Assembly (NCBI GenBank): GCA_009881125.1 | Contig: WXFH01000056.1 | Coordinates: 91,246 to 155,245, forward strand | Direction: 5' to 3' | Length of the DNA stretch: 64,000 bases | Source: Acidaminobacter sp. | GTDB lineage: Bacteria; Bacillota_A; Clostridia; Peptostreptococcales; Acidaminobacteraceae | Shown here: piece after piece, positions 16,200 through 24,986 of the stretch | How positions within the stretch are numbered: the first letter of the stretch is position 1 | Layout: the number at the start of each line of letters is the position of its first letter | The notes under the pieces: generated by a model | What the model was told of the DNA's origin: nothing | Seen by the model: the letters and a program-made list of their open reading frames with translations, nothing else | The model's database searches: none | Position numbers and translations under genes: made by a program

Positions 16200-17054
16200 A
16201 TGAAATTACCTTTAAATGTTGATCTGCAGGGAAAGGTTGCTGTCGTCACAGGCGGCGGCGGTGTACTTGGCGGATATTTTTGCGAAGCGCTGGCACTTTC
16301 CGGCGCTAAGGTTGCTGTCGTAAATCGTACAAAAGAGAAAGCTCAGGTGGTGGCAGACCGCATTGTTGAGGCTGGGGGCGACGCTATCGCGATTCCCGGT
16401 GATGTGTTGGATACCGCTAGCATGGAAAATGTCAGAGATGAACTTCACAAAATATTTGGGACTTGCGATATACTGATTAATGCTGCTGGAGGCAATCATC
16501 CTAATGGAATTTCAAGCCAGGAATACTTCAGGATGGAGGATCTCGACAATTCCGAAGGAAGAACCACTTTCTTTGATCTTGATCCAAAGGGCGTCAGCTA
16601 TGTTTTTGATTTAAACTTCATGGGGACTCTTATTCCATCACAAATCTTTGGCCGTGATATGGTTGGAAAAAAAGATGCCACGATTATCAATATTTCATCC
16701 ATGGCAGCTTATTCTCCTTTGACTAAAGTGCCAGCTTATAGTGCTGCAAAAGCGGCTATCAGCAATTTTACAGAATGGCTGGCTGTTCATTTCTCAAAAG
16801 TTGGCATCCGAGTCAATGCTATTGCGCCAGGTTGGTTTATAACGGAGCAAAATCGTAAACTCATGTTAAATGAAGATGGCAGTTTTACCCCGCGAGCTCA
16901 AAAGGTTATTTATAAATCTCCCTGTGAGCGTTTTGGGGAACCTGAAGAGTTGATCGGACCATTGCTATTCCTTGCGGATGCAAAGGCATCAGGGTTTATC
17001 AATGGCGTCGTTATACCTGTGGATGGCGGGTTCAACGCTTATTCAGGTGTATAA
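16200..17054 (+). CDS. uxuB: SDR-type D-mannonate oxidoreductase (fructuronate reductase)
   Basis: A 284-residue short-chain dehydrogenase: nucleotide motif VVTGGGGVLGGYF, NAAGGNHPN, the catalytic Ser in INISSMAAYSP and YSAAKAAIS with Tyr and Lys, then INGVVIPVDGGF. Bacillus-type UxuB is an SDR of this kind, unrelated to the long-chain E. coli UxuB, and reduces D-fructuronate to D-mannonate. Directly between uxuA and kdgA, 26 bases after uxuA. The ATG at 16200 has GGAGG upstream. The extended loop after the NAAGG motif is typical of this subgroup. Confidence 0.9.
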   Translation: MKLPLNVDLQGKVAVVTGGGGVLGGYFCEALALSGAKVAVVNRTKEKAQVVADRIVEAGGDAIAIPGDVLDTASMENVRDELHKIFGTCDILINAAGGNHPNGISSQEYFRMEDLDNSEGRTTFFDLDPKGVSYVFDLNFMGTLIPSQIFGRDMVGKKDATIINISSMAAYSPLTKVPAYSAAKAAISNFTEWLAVHFSKVGIRVNAIAPGWFITEQNRKLMLNEDGSFTPRAQKVIYKSPCERFGEPEELIGPLLFLADAKASGFINGVVIPVDGGFNAYSGV

Positions 17055-17074
17055 GATTTTTGAGGAGGATCTTT

Positions 17075-17719
17075 ATGAAGCGAATGGAACTTATTAGAAA
17101 AATCGTTGACAGCGGCGTTGTTGCCGTAATTAGGGCAGAATCTAAAGAACAAGGAATCAAAATTACAGAGGCTGTCAAAAAAGGCGGCATCAAGGCTCTT
17201 GAAGTGACTATGACAGTACCTGGGGCAGTTGACATAATTAAAGAGCTGGCAGAGTTGTATAAGGATGAGGATGTCATAATTGGCGCCGGAACCGTTTTGG
17301 ACCCGGAAACTGCGCGGCTGTGCATACTCGCTGGCGCACAGTACATTGTCAGCCCAAGTCTGAATGTTGAGACAGTCAAATTGTGCAACCGTTATCGTGT
17401 ACCAGTCATGCCAGGTGTTATGACGGTAAAAGAAACACTGGAAGCCCTTGAACTGGGCGTCGAAATTTGCAAAGTGTTCCCAGGTAATGCCTTTGGTCCT
17501 TCGATAATAAGCGCATTTAAAGGCCCAATTCCGCAAGGCAATTTTATGCCTACAGGCGGAGTAAGCCTTGATAATGTAAAAGACTGGATCAAGAGCGGTG
17601 CTGTAGCTGTTGGCACCGGAGGAGATCTAACCAAAGGTGCAAAAACCGGTGATTATGATCTCGTCACTGAAACGGCTCGAAAGTTTGTAGAAGCAGTTCG
17701 GGAAGCACGCGAGAAATAG
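17075..17719 (+). CDS. kdgA: KDPG/KHG aldolase
   Basis: A 214-residue class I aldolase that splits 2-keto-3-deoxy-6-phosphogluconate into pyruvate and glyceraldehyde 3-phosphate. Seen: VVAVIRAES with the phosphate/substrate Arg20, ALEVTMTVPGA with Glu43, GAGTVLDPETA, and the Schiff-base Lys133 in CKVFPGNAFGPS; the phosphate loop is MPTGGVSLDN. GAGGAGG lies upstream of the ATG at 17075; the in-frame start 15 bases earlier overlaps that site. Follows uxuB by 20 bases. Confidence 0.95.
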   Translation: MKRMELIRKIVDSGVVAVIRAESKEQGIKITEAVKKGGIKALEVTMTVPGAVDIIKELAELYKDEDVIIGAGTVLDPETARLCILAGAQYIVSPSLNVETVKLCNRYRVPVMPGVMTVKETLEALELGVEICKVFPGNAFGPSIISAFKGPIPQGNFMPTGGVSLDNVKDWIKSGAVAVGTGGDLTKGAKTGDYDLVTETARKFVEAVREAREK

Positions 17720-17784
17720 ATCATTTGAATTGAACACAGTCTGTGTGTCATTCATAATGTTAAAGATTGCAGGAGGGTTCATGA

Positions 17785-18810
17785 ATGTCTAATAAAGTTG
17801 TGACCATGGGTGAGATTATGCTTCGCCTGTCATCCCCGGGAAATTTAAGGTTTAGTCAGGCAAACAGCTTTGATGTGATTTACGGAGGCGGGGAGGCCAA
17901 CGTCGCTGCATCACTTGCCAACTATGGCCTGGATGCTTATTTTGTTAGCAAATTGCCTAAACATGAAATTGGTCAGTGTGCAATTGAAGCACTCCGTAAG
18001 CAAAACGTTAAAACTGATTACATCTCACGAGGCGGGGAAAGACTGGGAATCTATTTCCTGGAGACGGGCGCTTCTATGCGACCTTCCAAAGTCGTTTACG
18101 ACCGGGCAAATTCTGCCATATCTGAAGCGGAAATCAGCGATTTCAACTTTGATGAAATTTTTCAAGGCGCAGAGTGGTTTCACTTCACAGGCATCACTCC
18201 GGCACTTGGTGAAAAAGCAGCAGCTCTTACGGAGGCAGCACTCATAGCGGCCAAGAAAAATGGGGTCACTGTCAGCGTAGATCTCAACTATAGAAAGAAA
18301 CTTTGGACACCAGCTGAAGCTCAAAAGGTCATGACGCCGCTGATGCAGTATGTTGATGTTTGTATTGGCAACGAAGAAGACGCGGAAAAGGTTCTTGGCT
18401 TCAAACCAGGCGATACCAATGTTGAAAAAGGTGAACTTGAACTTGCGGGATATATGGATATGTTCCGCAGAATGCAGGAAAAATTCAATTTCAAATATGT
18501 GGCGACATCTCTTCGCGAGAGTTATTCGGCCTCTGACAATGGCTGGTCCGCACTTATTTATGACGGTGTGGAGTTCTATCATTCGAAAAAATACGAAGTG
18601 AGAATTATCGACCGCGTTGGAGGCGGAGACTCTTTTGCCTCTGGTCTGATTTATGGTCTGATTTCAGGCAAAGACTACAAAGACGCACTTGAATTTGGGG
18701 TAGCAGCATCTGCTCTCAAGCACACCATCTTTGGCGATTTCAACCTCGTCACTGTTGAGGAAGTTGAAGCGCTCGTTGGCGGAGACGCTTCTGGGAGAGT
18801 ACAGCGTTAA
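17785..18810 (+). CDS. kdgK: 2-keto-3-deoxygluconate kinase (PfkB family)
   Basis: A 341-residue ribokinase-family sugar kinase: GEIMLRLSSPGNLRF, YGGGEANVAASLANYG, SVDLNYRKKLW and the catalytic anion hole DRVGGGDSFASGLIYG near residue 275. It phosphorylates KDG to KDPG, the substrate of the aldolase encoded just upstream. AGGAGGG precedes the ATG; an ATG four bases earlier is out of frame. Last gene of the sugar-acid island, followed by a long imperfect terminator. Confidence 0.93.
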   Translation: MSNKVVTMGEIMLRLSSPGNLRFSQANSFDVIYGGGEANVAASLANYGLDAYFVSKLPKHEIGQCAIEALRKQNVKTDYISRGGERLGIYFLETGASMRPSKVVYDRANSAISEAEISDFNFDEIFQGAEWFHFTGITPALGEKAAALTEAALIAAKKNGVTVSVDLNYRKKLWTPAEAQKVMTPLMQYVDVCIGNEEDAEKVLGFKPGDTNVEKGELELAGYMDMFRRMQEKFNFKYVATSLRESYSASDNGWSALIYDGVEFYHSKKYEVRIIDRVGGGDSFASGLIYGLISGKDYKDALEFGVAASALKHTIFGDFNLVTVEEVEALVGGDASGRVQR

Positions 18811-18842
18811 TTTTGTTATAAAAAGAACATAATTATATTTGG

Positions 18843-18912
18843 AAAAGGTACAAGAAAGATGGTGAATGCGGCTTAGGCCTGTTAACGCCACTTTGCTTGC
18901 ACCTTTTTTTTC
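18843..18912 (+). terminator. Intrinsic terminator after kdgK
   Basis: AAAAGGTACAAGAAAGATGG pairs imperfectly with CCACTTTGCTTGCACCTTTT and ends in a run of eight T. It closes the AT-richer island. Confidence 0.75.
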
Positions 18913-18993
18913 TGTCAGAGGCTGATCGTTGTTCAGACTTTCTTAACACTTTCCAGAATCCAATGTGATAAACTTTTAGCATGAGGCGGATTT

Positions 18994-19058
18994 GAAACTT
19001 GGTGTCTGACACCCAGTTTCTCTCACTAGCCTTTCGGTGAAAGTCGGTGTCTGACACC
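18994..19058. repeat. Two copies of the GTGTC palindrome
   Basis: GGTGTCTGACACC occurs at 19001-19013, flanked by GAAACT/AGTTTC arms to make a 27-bp near-perfect palindrome, and again at 19046-19058 with arms GAAAGT/ACTTCC. The pair sits between the island terminator and the ABC exporter gene. Confidence 0.85.
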
Positions 19059-19118
19059 AACTTCCCTCCGCAGCTGCCCCAACGCCGCCATCCACCGCTT
19101 ATTCAAGGAGTGAATATC

Positions 19119-19931
19119 ATGGAAACCCAAACGCAAGCAACGCCTCAAACCGTTCTCACCCTCAAAAACCTCAAGATGAGCTTCGGCGCCAAGGAGGTCC
19201 TCAAAGGGGTTGATCTGGAGGCAGGACAAGGCGAAATCATAGGTTATATTGGCCCCAATGGGGCCGGAAAGAGCACCACGGTCAAGATCATGCTGGGCCT
19301 GATCGAGGGCTACAGCGGAACCGTGGAGATTTTGGGCGAGGATATCCGCAGTGCGGGTGTCGGCTACAAGCGGCACATCGGCTACGTACCGGAGACTGCG
19401 GACCTCTATGACAACCTGACGGCCAGGGAGTACCTGACCTTCATTGGCGAGCTCTACGGCATGACCTTTGAGGACGCGGACCAGAAAGCTCAGGGTCTGA
19501 TTGAACTCTTCGGCCTGAAGGATGTCTATAATTCCCGCATGACCTCTTTTTCCAAGGGCATGCGACAGAAGGTCCTCCTGATTGCCAGCATCCTCCACGA
19601 TCCGGAAATTCTATTTCTTGACGAGCCCCTCAGCGGCCTGGACGCCAACAGCGTCATGATCGTGAAAGAGCTGCTGGAAGCTCTGGCCAGGGCCGGAAAG
19701 ACCATTTTTTATTCCTCCCACATCATGGATGTGGTGGAGAAAATCAGCCACAGGATCGTCCTGCTGGACGGCGGCCGCATCGTCGCCAACGGTACCTTCG
19801 AGGACCTCAAGGCTCTGAACCACGAGGGTTCCCTGGAGGCCATCTTCAATCAGCTGACAGGCTTTGACACCCAGAGTGAGACCGCGGATCAAATCATGCA
19901 GATCATTCAAGGGGTGACCCGGGATGACTGA
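19119..19931 (+). CDS. ABC transporter ATP-binding protein (exporter type)
   Basis: A 270-residue nucleotide-binding subunit: Walker A GPNGAGKST (about 47-55), Q-loop region IGYVPETADLYDNLTAREYL, signature SFSKGMRQKV, Walker B LFLDEPLSGLDA and switch SSHIMDVVE. The sequence type is that of CcmA/BcrA-like ABC-2 exporters. The ATG at 19119 has AAGGAG upstream; a longer in-frame start runs through the GTGTC palindrome and is rejected. Its end overlaps the permease start by eight bases. Confidence 0.93.
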   Translation: METQTQATPQTVLTLKNLKMSFGAKEVLKGVDLEAGQGEIIGYIGPNGAGKSTTVKIMLGLIEGYSGTVEILGEDIRSAGVGYKRHIGYVPETADLYDNLTAREYLTFIGELYGMTFEDADQKAQGLIELFGLKDVYNSRMTSFSKGMRQKVLLIASILHDPEILFLDEPLSGLDANSVMIVKELLEALARAGKTIFYSSHIMDVVEKISHRIVLLDGGRIVANGTFEDLKALNHEGSLEAIFNQLTGFDTQSETADQIMQIIQGVTRDD

Positions 19932-21867
19932 AGAGCAAAAAATTATTAGTGAGGTGCCGATGGTGACGGATCCGCAACCATCGGCAGAAGCACCTGAATC
20001 TCTTGGATCTCCTGAAGCTTCTGAATCTTATGGATCACACAGCGTTTCCCCAGACGCGGACACCCTACCCCCTCACAAGCGTAAAAAAAACTTCAGCCCC
20101 TTCAGCATCCTGGACCGCTTCGCGGGACTCTTTACAAGTGCGGGCGTCGACTACCCGGTCATGCGGCGGATTCTGGCAATTAAATTCCTCATGGACGGAC
20201 GCAAGGCACCAAGTGTGGCCGGCAGCCAGAGCGGCGCGTCGGGGAAAAGCGGCAATCAGTTCCTGAAGTCCCTCTGGGTGTACGGCCTGATGGGGATCAT
20301 CCTGATCCCGCTCGTCCTGATGGGGCGCAATTTCATGTTTCAAATCAGCGCAGCCATGGGCATTGTGCTTTTCATGGTCATGACTTCTCTGATCTCAGAT
20401 TTTTCGTCAGTGCTGCTGGACCTGAGGGACCGGAGCATAGTCCTGACGCGGCCGGTGGAAGGCCGGACGCTGACGGCGGCCAAGACGATCCACGTCCTGG
20501 GCTATCTGCTGATGATCACCGGTGCGCTGACCGGGCCAAGTGTGATCGCGGGTTTTATCCGCCACGGCGCGGGCTTTGGATTTCTTTATGTGTGGATGAT
20601 CTTATGGATGGACCTTCTGGTGATCGTCCTGACCGCCATGCTGTATCTGGTGGTGCTCAGGTTTTTCGACGGGGAGAAGCTCAGGGACATCATCAACTAT
20701 ATCCAGATCGCTCTGTCTATTGCTATGGCAGTGGGGTATCAGTTTGTGGGGCGGATGTTCCAGTTCGTCGATTTGGAGGTCACTTTCCAGACGGCCTGGT
20801 GGCAGTTTCTGCTGCCGCCGGTTTGGATTGGGGCTATCTTTGAGGTGCTCCTGAACGGCGGCCGGGAGCCCGTTTTAGTGGCCATGGCTGGTCTCGCGGC
20901 GGGTGTACCGGTGCTCGCGGTCGTTCTGTATGCCCGGGGCATGCGAACGTTTGAACGAAGCCTGGAAAAATTGGAACAGCGAGGCTCCAAGGGCAGCGCC
21001 AAGCTTGGCCTAGGCCACAGGCTGTCGGGTCTGGTCTGCAGAACTCACGAAGAAGCGCTCTTTTTCCGCTTCGCCCTCAACATGATCAAAACCGAGCGGG
21101 ACTTTAAGCTGCGGGTGTATCCATCCCTGGGATTTTCGCTGATCTTCCCGTTCATTTTCATCCTCAACAGCATGCAGGGCAGCACCTGGGCAGAGGTCAC
21201 CGCCGGCAAGTCCTATCTCTTCATCTATTTCACGGCCATGATGATGCCCACTATCCTGCTCATGATGAAGTACTCGTCTAGCCACAAGGGCGCCTGGATC
21301 TACGCGGCGACACCGGTGGGCGACATGGCAGCCGTTTACAGGGGGACGCTCAAGGCCATGATGCTGCGGCTGCTGGTGCCGGTGTTCCTGCTGCTGTCGG
21401 CGGTCTTTCTGGTGATTTACGGCACGCGGATCGCGCTGGACCTGGTGGTGGCGTTTTTCAGCACCATGCTGTTCCTGATGTTCTGCTTCAGGGTGCTGAG
21501 CAAGCGGCTGCCGTTTTCTGAGCCTTTCATTGCCGGACGCAACGCGGAGAGCGGCAAGATGTTTCCCCTCACCTTTGGCGTGGGCGCCCTAGGTGGGCTC
21601 CACTACGGCGCGACCCTGGTGCCTTATGGGACAATGGGACTCCTGGCGGCATCACTCCTCCTGAACTTTTACATGTGGGGTCCGGGCTTCAGGCGGCACC
21701 TGGCCTCGAAGCTCGAGCGCGTGGATCTCACCCGTTATCTGGCCGAATCCCAAAGCGGCAAATCGAGTCTGGAACGGGAAGAAGGCCATGGAGAGGATTT
21801 TGCCGATGGTCACAAAAAGTCACCCCTTAAGCTGGGCCGTTCTGACCGGCTGAAGTGGCGGGGCTGA
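19924..21867 (+). CDS. ABC-2-like exporter permease
   Basis: A 647-residue membrane protein with a Ser/Pro/Glu-rich cytosolic N-terminus of about 60 residues, then roughly 12 transmembrane segments and a long cytosolic loop around residues 330-380. It pairs with the ATPase encoded in overlap just upstream. The pattern fits the large bacterial ABC exporter permeases whose substrate is unknown. The dispersed element GCCGATGGTCAC occurs in frame at 21802-21813, within the charged C-terminal tail, suggesting that the tail was shaped by insertion of the element. The next gene begins within 60 bases. Confidence 0.82.
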   Translation: MTEEQKIISEVPMVTDPQPSAEAPESLGSPEASESYGSHSVSPDADTLPPHKRKKNFSPFSILDRFAGLFTSAGVDYPVMRRILAIKFLMDGRKAPSVAGSQSGASGKSGNQFLKSLWVYGLMGIILIPLVLMGRNFMFQISAAMGIVLFMVMTSLISDFSSVLLDLRDRSIVLTRPVEGRTLTAAKTIHVLGYLLMITGALTGPSVIAGFIRHGAGFGFLYVWMILWMDLLVIVLTAMLYLVVLRFFDGEKLRDIINYIQIALSIAMAVGYQFVGRMFQFVDLEVTFQTAWWQFLLPPVWIGAIFEVLLNGGREPVLVAMAGLAAGVPVLAVVLYARGMRTFERSLEKLEQRGSKGSAKLGLGHRLSGLVCRTHEEALFFRFALNMIKTERDFKLRVYPSLGFSLIFPFIFILNSMQGSTWAEVTAGKSYLFIYFTAMMMPTILLMMKYSSSHKGAWIYAATPVGDMAAVYRGTLKAMMLRLLVPVFLLLSAVFLVIYGTRIALDLVVAFFSTMLFLMFCFRVLSKRLPFSEPFIAGRNAESGKMFPLTFGVGALGGLHYGATLVPYGTMGLLAASLLLNFYMWGPGFRRHLASKLERVDLTRYLAESQSGKSSLEREEGHGEDFADGHKKSPLKLGRSDRLKWRG

Positions 21868-21923
21868 GGAATAAAGGTCTCGCGGTCTGTTTTTCACTTA
21901 ACTGCGCTGAGGGGGCATATAAC

Positions 21924-23240
21924 TTGAGAATTGGTGAATTTTCAACTCGCACTGGTGTCACAGTAGATACCCTGCGGCACTATATGGATCTTGGCCTCCT
22001 CGTGGTTGAGAAACGGGGTGGACACTACGGGTTTGACGCGCGCGTCCAAAGTGACCTGGAGCGGATCTTACAGCTTAAGGACATGGGCTTCTCTCTGGCG
22101 GAGATCAAAAGGATCTTTCAGTTTGAGCGCCTGGGGGTCATGACAGATTATCAGAAAGACGTCTATTACCGCGGGCTGTTTTCACAGCGTATAAACACTT
22201 TACGCCTCGATATTGAGGCGCGGCAGAAGGCGCTTGCAGCCCTGGAAAAAGCGGAGCGAACGCTGATGACTATATCAGAGGACAATTGTGATGACCTTAG
22301 GCATACTGTAGGTCTTCCTCTGGAGGCGTTGCCGTTGCTGGCATGCAGCTGCTGTGGCGCCGGCCTCTCATTGAGCGAGGGGGATGTCCGTGATGGAAGA
22401 GTCATCCGGGGCACACTCATCTGCAGCTGCGGATGTGGGGAGAACGGCGGTCTTATAGTCGAAGAGGGCATAGTCTATGTACCGGAACTATTATCTCGCC
22501 AGAGTTCTGAGATAGATGACCGGCTCGAGTTTAATGATGCACGGGAAGCGATATCAAAGGCAGGTTACAGTCCAGCGGACTTCCTGGAATCCTATCTCAC
22601 CTCCACAGATCCGGCGTATCTCGACCGTATCTACGAGGGGCTCAGCTGGGTGCGGGAAAGAGCGGACTTTTCGGGATGCCGCGCTGCCCTGGAGCTTGGC
22701 AGCGGTCATGGCTTCTATCTCCGGACAGTATATGATAAGCTGCTTGATTCCATGATTTATGTTGCAGTGGATCACGATCCGGCGCGTCACCGCTTTTTGA
22801 AGACGATCCTGGAAGGTGCTGCTGAGTCCAGAAAGATCGTCCTTTTGTGCGCGGACTTTCAGGCCTTGCCGCTGAAGGCGGACAGTTTTGATGTCCTTAT
22901 GGACTTTACCGGAAGCAGCAATTACAGTTTTGATAACGACGGTTTTTTGCCAAACCTTGTGAATCCGCTGATTCGAGAGGACGCCAGGCTCTTTGCCTCT
23001 TATATAGTCTTTGAGCGCTTTGGACTTAAAACCCGAATTCCAGTCCCGCGGCGCAGTTGGTTTACTGAGGCGGGAGTGCTTGAGGGGTTGAAAGCACTGG
23101 GGTATAAGCTGCACGAGGTGTACAGGACTCAGACAGTCAGTCAGGGCGGCGTCTACGAAGACTATTTTGAAGCAGATGAGAGAGTCAAGACCGTCGTGGT
23201 GGTTGGCGAGCGAGGTTCTGTTGGTGAAGGCCTGGCGTAG
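21924..23240 (+). CDS. MerR-type HTH fused to a SAM methyltransferase
   Basis: A 438-residue fusion. Residues 1-70 are a MerR winged helix (MRIGEFSTRTGVTVDTLRHY, then LKDMGFSLAEIKRIF); about 80-115 is a coiled coil; 140-175 holds a cysteine cluster (C141, C143, C144, C167, C169, C171) that may bind zinc; about 250-420 is a class I methyltransferase with motif I ALELGSGHGFYL and an acidic VAVDHD strand. The TTG at 21924 with GAGGGGG upstream places the start exactly at the MerR N-terminus. It lies behind the ABC exporter genes, so it could sense and modify the exporter's substrate. Function unproven. Confidence 0.85.
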   Translation: MRIGEFSTRTGVTVDTLRHYMDLGLLVVEKRGGHYGFDARVQSDLERILQLKDMGFSLAEIKRIFQFERLGVMTDYQKDVYYRGLFSQRINTLRLDIEARQKALAALEKAERTLMTISEDNCDDLRHTVGLPLEALPLLACSCCGAGLSLSEGDVRDGRVIRGTLICSCGCGENGGLIVEEGIVYVPELLSRQSSEIDDRLEFNDAREAISKAGYSPADFLESYLTSTDPAYLDRIYEGLSWVRERADFSGCRAALELGSGHGFYLRTVYDKLLDSMIYVAVDHDPARHRFLKTILEGAAESRKIVLLCADFQALPLKADSFDVLMDFTGSSNYSFDNDGFLPNLVNPLIREDARLFASYIVFERFGLKTRIPVPRRSWFTEAGVLEGLKALGYKLHEVYRTQTVSQGGVYEDYFEADERVKTVVVVGERGSVGEGLA

Positions 23241-23281
23241 ATCGTGAACGCGTTGAACAGTTTGGCGGGGGTGGGGATGCG

Positions 23282-23293
23282 GTGACCATCGGC
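23282..23293 (-). repeat. Dispersed element GTGACCATCGGC
   Basis: A full 12-bp copy followed by TAAAACTCAGTTTTG, which adds a small AAACT/AGTTT hairpin. Located 41 bases after the MerR-methyltransferase stop. Confidence 0.7.
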
Positions 23294-23327
23294 TAAAACT
23301 CAGTTTTGAGGCATAATGGGGATAAAC

Positions 23328-23379
23328 GAAGATGGCCTGCCCGGGAATCATGGGGTTAGGGCCATCTTCTTTGATTTTT
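23328..23379 (+). terminator. Intrinsic terminator
   Basis: GAAGATGGCC pairs with GGCCATCTTC (10 bp) around a 22-base loop, followed by a T-rich run. It ends the ABC exporter/MerR transcript. Confidence 0.85.
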
Positions 23380-23422
23380 TGCTTCATTTTGTCTGAAATT
23401 GGTTCAAAAGTCCCGTTGACAT

Positions 23423-23435
23423 GGGGTCAGACCCC
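23423..23435. repeat. Palindrome GGGGTCAGACCCC
   Basis: A 13-bp palindrome with the same TCAGA centre as the GTGTC family but C/G-rich arms, located 30 bases upstream of the MFS gene. Probably a variant of the same dispersed family. Confidence 0.7.
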
Positions 23436-23466
23436 GGGTGTTCAATAAGGGTAAGGAGGGAGCAAC

Positions 23467-24825
23467 ATGAACGCTTGGGTGGAACGCAGGAACATTGGAC
23501 TATTTTTGGCGGGGAAAGCCGTGAGCCAGAGCGGATCGGCGCTGTATACATTTGCGGCCGGGTGGTATGTGCTGGCGGTGACGGGGAGCGCGGCGACCTT
23601 TGGGCTGACGCTGGCTCTGGGAATTTTGCCGATGGTTCTGGTCATGCCCCTCGCCGGCATCCTGGCCGACCGTCTCAACCGAAAGCGGATGGTGGTGGGC
23701 ATGGACGCACTGAATGGCATGTGGTTTTTGGCTATGGGACTGTATGCGTCAGTGCACGGGTTGACACTGGGTGCGGTTTACGCGACTGCCGTGGTGACCA
23801 CGGTGCTGACGACGCTGTTTTCAGTGAGTCTCGAGTCGTCTAAGCTGGCGCTGGTGACGGAGGCGAAGCTGATGTCGCTCAATGCCTCGAGTCGTGTGGT
23901 GGAGTCCGTGGTGTCGGTGGCGGGGCCGGTTTTTGGCGGATTAGTTTACGCCTGGATTGGGATGGAGGCATTTTTGTGGATCAACGGCGTGTCTTTTTTG
24001 CTTTCCGCGTTGACGGAGAGCTGGATGCGGTATGAGGGTCCCGGTGGGGATTTAGGTTTAGTGTCGGACAACATGGATTCAGGTTTGAGGACGGTCCACA
24101 ATTTGATTTCAGAAGGGCCTAAGCAAAAAGTGAGCCTGTGGCGCACTTTGCGACGAGAATTTGGAGAGGGCTTGTCAGCGGTTTGGACTGACTCGGTTAT
24201 GCGTTCACTGGCCTGGCGATTAATGGCGATCAATTTTTTCATAGGCTTTTGCGTTTCTGTGCCACTGCCGTATGTACTGCACCGCGCGCTGGAGGGTGGT
24301 GAGAAAGTCCTTGGGGTGGTTCAGGGGGCAACTCCTGTGGGTGTGATCCTTGGGGCGATTTTACTGGGATGGCTTAAATGGGGTGTTGACCGGGCCATGA
24401 AAGTGGCTGGTGTTCTTCTGGCCTCGAGCTTTGTGGTTCTCGGAGGGCTTATGGGATTTATGGAGTGGCAGCTTGTGAATATTGGCACCTCAGTCGCGGA
24501 GCCTCTGATGTCCATTACCTGGATGGGATTAATCCCTGGCATGCTGCTGCTCGGTATTGGTATTGCGTGGATTGATCTGCCGCTGATGTACCACTTTCAG
24601 CTGGTCGTGCCGGAGCACCTGAAGGGCCGGGTTCTCAGCGTAGTCATGAGTCTTGCGAAACTGGTGCTGCCTGTGGCGCTTCTGGGCGCCGGAGTCCTGA
24701 TGGGGCAAGTGCCCGCGGGATTGCTGACATTGGTTGGTGGAGTGTTTTATCTGTTGACACTGCTGAAGGATTGGCGAAAAAAGGCGTTTGAGACCGGAAA
24801 CGGCAGAGAAGGCGTCGAGATGTAA
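23467..24825 (+). CDS. MFS transporter, efflux type
   Basis: A 452-residue protein with 12 predicted helices. The N-terminus NIGLFLAGKAVSQSGSALYT and the loop 2-3 motif GILADRLNRKRMVVGMDAL are typical of the MFS subgroup containing macrolide and multidrug exporters (MefA-like, DUF894). A cytosolic loop of about 40 residues separates the two halves. AAGGAGGG precedes the ATG. It is flanked by strong terminators on both sides, so it is monocistronic. Substrate unknown. Confidence 0.88.
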   Translation: MNAWVERRNIGLFLAGKAVSQSGSALYTFAAGWYVLAVTGSAATFGLTLALGILPMVLVMPLAGILADRLNRKRMVVGMDALNGMWFLAMGLYASVHGLTLGAVYATAVVTTVLTTLFSVSLESSKLALVTEAKLMSLNASSRVVESVVSVAGPVFGGLVYAWIGMEAFLWINGVSFLLSALTESWMRYEGPGGDLGLVSDNMDSGLRTVHNLISEGPKQKVSLWRTLRREFGEGLSAVWTDSVMRSLAWRLMAINFFIGFCVSVPLPYVLHRALEGGEKVLGVVQGATPVGVILGAILLGWLKWGVDRAMKVAGVLLASSFVVLGGLMGFMEWQLVNIGTSVAEPLMSITWMGLIPGMLLLGIGIAWIDLPLMYHFQLVVPEHLKGRVLSVVMSLAKLVLPVALLGAGVLMGQVPAGLLTLVGGVFYLLTLLKDWRKKAFETGNGREGVEM

Positions 24826-24924
24826 AGTATGGGCGAAAGTAAGTGAATGCATGTTTTTGTTGGAGTGTTATTTAGTGACTTTTGAAATTTTGAGGGTTTT
24901 ATGATTTTGCGCCTTCAAAAATGG

Positions 24925-24982
24925 AAAGCCCGGCGCGGGCGGTTGAGAAGCGTCTCAACCGCCCGCGCCGGGCTTTTTTGGA
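24925..24982. terminator. Very stable bidirectional terminator
   Basis: A perfect 24-bp GC-rich stem (left arm 24925-24948, right arm 24953-24976) with a four-base loop AGCG, A-run on the left and T-run on the right. It serves the convergent MFS and SDR genes. Confidence 0.95.
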
Positions 24983-24986
24983 AGTG

